From an uncultured Acidimicrobiaceae bacterium (GTDB lineage: Bacteria > Actinomycetota > Acidimicrobiia > Acidimicrobiales > Bog-793): 7,833 nucleotides of DNA. The notes under the pieces are model-generated. The model made no database searches and was not told the origin of the DNA. It saw only the letters and a program-made list of their open reading frames with translations. The stretch is from assembly GCA_903907185.1 (NCBI GenBank), contig CAIVND010000123.1, forward strand, positions 1 through 7,833, given 5' to 3'. Positions 5,031 through 7,833 of this stretch are shown one piece after another; the stretch's first letter is position 1, and each line of letters begins with the position of its first letter. Both the position numbers and the translations under genes were made by a program.

Positions 5031-6651
5031 CGACGATTCCCTCGCTCTTTAGCTCATCACTCTTCGCGAGCTCGAGCGAGCCGTCTGTACCCCGGTGGTA
5101 GAGGTGACGAACCTGCCAAAGGTCGCTCAGTTGATCAAAGTCAGCCCGAAAGTGTGCTCCGCGTGATTCGTTCCGAGCGAGCGCTCCTTGAACCATCAGC
5201 TGATCGAGCAGCACCATGTTCATCGTCTCTATCGATGCCTGATCGAGAACCGCGCTTTTCCTAGCGATCGGTTTGAGATAGGAAAGCAGTCTCTGCAGAC
5301 TCTCACGAGACCGCACGACTCCGGCATCGCGATCCATCGCCTGGCGCATTTCATCACGATTGACTGTTATCGGATCGTTTGATGGACGCTGAAACAGCTG
5401 AGGTTCAAGGGTGTTCGTCGGCGATCGGGGCTGATCTGCGATCCGTTGGGCGATCCGACGACCAAACACCACTCCCTCGAGTAAGGAGTTCGAGGCCAGT
5501 CGATTTGCGCCATGAATGCCGACCGAGGCAACCTCACCAACGGCATACAGTCCCCCAATGCTCGTCTCCCCATTCACGGTCGTGCGAACGCCCCCGATGC
5601 TGTAGTGAGAGGCCGGCGAGATGGGGATGAGATCACGTGAGGGATCGATCCCCTGTGTTACCAACGACGCAGAGATCGTCGGAAAGTGCCGGTTCATTGT
5701 GCTTGCAATCGATCGAGCATCGAGAAAGAGGTGGTCGACTCCTTGATCGTGCATTCGTTTCAGCACCTCACGGGCGACAATGTCGCGAGGCGCAAGATCA
5801 GCGAGCGTATGAAGACCCTCCATCACCCGCTCACCCTTACTGTCACGAAGTACGGCACCTTCGCCTCGTAGCGCCTCTGAGATCAAAGGGCGGGGATCAT
5901 TGACACTCATCAAAACGGTCGGATGAAACTGAACGAATTCGAGATCGGCCAGCTCAGCACCCGCTCGATAGGCCGCTGCCATGCCATCACCAGTACAGGT
6001 AGATGGACTTGTGGTTGAGGAAAAAAGTTGGCCGGCACCACCAGAGGCCAACACCGCTTGAGAGAACCGAACAAGGTTTGGCTGGCCGCCAATGAGGACG
6101 ACCGCTCCAGCGACAGCACCAGAGAGATCCAACAAAAGATCTACGAGGAACGCGTCATTAATCGTCTGCACCCCCCGTGTGTTTGCATCGACGAAAAGCG
6201 CCCGAGAGAGCTCCGCACCGGTCGCATCTCCTCCTGCATGAACGATTCGGGGTCGCGAGTGCCCACCTTCAAGCGAAAGCGCAAGTGTTCCGTTCTCGCT
6301 ATCAAAGTGGACGCCGTGATCGATCAGGAACTTGATCGCCGATGGTGCTTCGGTCGTCAGTACCGCTACCGCCATAGGATCTGCTGTTCCTACGGCAGCG
6401 ATCAGGGTATCCTCCGCGTGGAACGCCGGATCATCGAGCTCCCCCACTGCCGCGGCAATTCCGCCCTGCGCATAGGGAGTCGATCCATCGCTGTAGAGGC
6501 CCTTGGAGAAGACAACAACATTCAATGAACTTGGGAGTTCACACGCAACGGTCAGTCCGGCAATCCCCGATCCAAAGATCGCAACATCGCAGAAGATCTC
6601 TTGCATTCCTGAAAGATCGATAGGCGTTACAAACCGGTCTCGGGTGCTCAT
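5023..6651 (-). CDS. nadB: L-aspartate oxidase
   Basis: NadB is a cytoplasmic FAD enzyme that oxidises L-aspartate to iminoaspartate, passing electrons to oxygen or fumarate; its product goes to NadA. The dinucleotide-binding motif GSGIAG is at residues 27-32 and STPYAQGGIA at 57-66. EGGHSRPRIVHAGGDATG (128-145), TGDGMAAAYRAGA (220-232), EFVQFHPT (238-245) and EALRGEGA (259-266) follow. Residues matching the known active-site set are His243, Arg289 (in LAPRD), His349 (in ASHYSIGG) and Arg384 (in GANRLASNSLLEG). The 542-residue length is that of standard NadB, and the C-terminal helical domain is complete. The start at 6651 lies 20 bases after the nadA stop. The upstream Shine-Dalgarno is weak, so coupling to nadA is likely; Met16 is a less likely alternative start. 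The 3' end converges on and overlaps the MaoC-like gene. No nadC follows. Confidence 0.96.
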   Translation of the reverse strand: MSTRDRFVTPIDLSGMQEIFCDVAIFGSGIAGLTVACELPSSLNVVVFSKGLYSDGSTPYAQGGIAAAVGELDDPAFHAEDTLIAAVGTADPMAVAVLTTEAPSAIKFLIDHGVHFDSENGTLALSLEGGHSRPRIVHAGGDATGAELSRALFVDANTRGVQTINDAFLVDLLLDLSGAVAGAVVLIGGQPNLVRFSQAVLASGGAGQLFSSTTSPSTCTGDGMAAAYRAGAELADLEFVQFHPTVLMSVNDPRPLISEALRGEGAVLRDSKGERVMEGLHTLADLAPRDIVAREVLKRMHDQGVDHLFLDARSIASTMNRHFPTISASLVTQGIDPSRDLIPISPASHYSIGGVRTTVNGETSIGGLYAVGEVASVGIHGANRLASNSLLEGVVFGRRIAQRIADQPRSPTNTLEPQLFQRPSNDPITVNRDEMRQAMDRDAGVVRSRESLQRLLSYLKPIARKSAVLDQASIETMNMVLLDQLMVQGALARNESRGAHFRADFDQLSDLWQVRHLYHRGTDGSLELAKSDELKSEGIVAT

Positions 6652-6671
6652 TTCAGCAGAATCTCAGCGCG

Positions 6672-7676
6672 CTATTCGCCGGTAGCAGATGAGGTGCCCA
6701 AAGCGATCATGGCCTGGACCGACGCCAATGCCCGAACGCGGATGGACTCCTCGACTTCAACCCGATAAAAATTGGAGGTCTCGTCTTGGAGACAAGCGAG
6801 GAGCTTCGCAGGGGTAATCATCTTCATGTACTGACAGACTGCCTGCGGATTGACAGCTTCAAACGTGGCTGCAGGATTCGCTGCCTCAAGTTGATGGATT
6901 ATTCCCGTCTCCGTTGCGACAAGCACATGGCCATCTCCTGCGCCTCGTGCGATGTCAACCATCGATCCCGTCGAGACAATATGAGTACGATCCGCTGGAA
7001 GCTCACCGGTTCCGAGAAGATAGATCGCAGCTGAGGTACAGCCACACTCTGGATGCACAAGAAGCTGAGCGTCAGGTTGCTCCTCTAACCGACGTCGCAA
7101 GGTAACTGGCGTGATCCCAGCATGCACGTGGCACTCACCCATCCACAGTGCAATATCCCTACCGGTCTCACGAGCAACGTGCGCCCCGAGAAAATAATCA
7201 GGGAGAAAAAGAATCTCAACATCACGAGGGAGGGAGTTCACAATATCTATGGCGTTCGACGAGGTGCAGCAGACATCGACCTCGGCTTTCACCGAAGCGG
7301 AGGTGTTCACGTAGGCAACCACCATCGCGCCAGGGTGCTCTTCTCGCCATGCCCGTACCTGTGGAGCGGTCACGGTATCGGCAAGTGAACAACCAGCCGC
7401 TGGATCTGGGATCAGAACGGTCTTGTCAGGCGCAAGAATTTTGGCGGTCTCGGCCATGAAGTGCACTCCACAAAAGACGATTGTTTCGCAATCGCTCTTC
7501 GCCGCGATACGCGACAGCGCCAGCGAATCGCCGACGTGGTCTGCGACATCTTGAATCCAAGGAACCTGATAGTTGTGAGCCAGCACAATTGCGTTACGGG
7601 ATTGCGCAAGCTCATGTACCTGCTCAGCGAAGGATGCGAAGTCAAGTTGAAGATCGGCGGGCCTGGTAACGGTCAT
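6672..7676 (-). CDS. nadA: Quinolinate synthase
   Basis: NadA is a [4Fe-4S] enzyme in the cytoplasm that condenses iminoaspartate with dihydroxyacetone phosphate to form quinolinate. The three cluster ligands expected from E. coli NadA (Cys113, Cys200, Cys297) correspond here to Cys96 in AAGCSLAD, Cys182 in WMGECHVH and Cys281 in VCQYMK. Substrate-binding segments are LAHNYQ (32-37), AYVNTSASVKAE (121-132), CCTSSNA (136-142), HPECGC (208-213) and STGSM (235-239). CCTSSNA and HPECGC carry extra cysteines like those of Bacillus-type and actinobacterial NadA. The 334-residue length is normal. The ATG at 7676-7674 has GGAAAG (7688-7683) 6 bases upstream, and an in-frame TAA about 25 bases upstream rules out a longer protein. 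It is the first gene of a nadA-nadB unit. Confidence 0.96.
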   Translation of the reverse strand: MTVTRPADLQLDFASFAEQVHELAQSRNAIVLAHNYQVPWIQDVADHVGDSLALSRIAAKSDCETIVFCGVHFMAETAKILAPDKTVLIPDPAAGCSLADTVTAPQVRAWREEHPGAMVVAYVNTSASVKAEVDVCCTSSNAIDIVNSLPRDVEILFLPDYFLGAHVARETGRDIALWMGECHVHAGITPVTLRRRLEEQPDAQLLVHPECGCTSAAIYLLGTGELPADRTHIVSTGSMVDIARGAGDGHVLVATETGIIHQLEAANPAATFEAVNPQAVCQYMKMITPAKLLACLQDETSNFYRVEVEESIRVRALASVQAMIALGTSSATGE

Positions 7677-7833
7677 CTCTTGCTTTCCGATTGCAAACGA
7701 TTACGCAGTGTGTTGCGGGGGATAAATAACATTAGCCGTTAGGGCAACTTGGCAGGCCTACCCTCGAAGAAGGGCTCGCTCCTCTTACCAACAGGGGCAG
7801 CATCTGTCGATCGGTAACCTTGTCATCGGCCCG
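7677..7833. other. Leader region of nadA and right window edge
   Basis: This 157-base stretch must contain the nadA promoter on the minus strand. An A/T-rich patch reading TAATGTTATTTATCC on the minus strand (about 7733-7719) is the best -10 region, and TTGCCC (7749-7744) is a possible -35, but the spacing is not convincing. A minus-strand frame is open from the right edge to a TAA at 7734-7732 (33 codons). It could be the tail of an upstream gene, though nothing in it is recognisable. A weak 4-base-pair stem (CCCT/AGGG) lies at 7760-7773. I see no known NAD repressor site that I could name with confidence. Confidence 0.35.

Noticed and set aside
6028..6528. A 166-residue plus-strand open frame within nadB
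   Set aside because: It is antisense to conserved nadB sequence, has basic low-quality composition and no homology that I can recognise.
7760..7773. A short CCCT/AGGG hairpin near the right edge
   Set aside because: A 4-base-pair stem with no T run and no assigned upstream gene is not enough to call a terminator.
7732..7833. A minus-strand frame entering from the right edge and ending at a TAA, 33 codons
   Set aside because: It is too short and unlike any protein I recognise; it may be the tail of an upstream gene, but this cannot be supported here.

Overview
The window looks like a chromosomal segment from a bacterium of moderate GC content, most likely an actinobacterium. The acidimicrobial branch is my best guess. 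This rests on the style of the proteins: a MaoC hydratase with an LIASGWHT segment, an EntS-like exporter with a GPRxGxxEAG segment, and a 4,5-dihydroxyphthalate decarboxylase-like protein. GATC is strikingly frequent. No search was run, so the taxonomy is an inference.

Layout from left to right. Bases 1-990 (minus strand) carry almost all of a 4,5-dihydroxyphthalate decarboxylase/periplasmic-binding-fold protein, whose 3' end lies outside the window. A 269-base gap with a possible operator follows. Next comes a 48-residue coiled-coil ORF with an excellent ribosome binding site (1260-1406, plus strand), then a short stretch with two hairpins. Two major facilitator exporters then diverge from a 151-base intergenic region that holds two inverted repeats: an EntS-like 12-helix type (1509-2759, minus) and an EmrB/QacA-like 14-helix type (2911-4566, plus). 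The second exporter overlaps the start of a MaoC-like hot-dog hydratase gene (4563-5030) in an ATGA junction, so the two form one translationally coupled unit.

The right half is core metabolism on the minus strand: nadA (6672-7676) followed 20 bases later by nadB (5023-6651). NadB oxidises L-aspartate to iminoaspartate, and NadA condenses iminoaspartate with dihydroxyacetone phosphate to give quinolinate, the first two steps of de novo NAD synthesis. The expected third gene, nadC, does not follow nadB. Instead nadB converges on the MaoC-like gene with an 8-base overlap.

The left part therefore reads as an accessory region for uptake, catabolism or export of small, probably aromatic or acyl, compounds, abutting a conserved NAD operon. 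The exporter/hydratase pair and the coiled-coil small ORF are the least conventional items. No tRNA, rRNA, CRISPR array, insertion sequence or prophage gene was seen, and no transcription-factor gene lies in the window despite the operator-like repeats.
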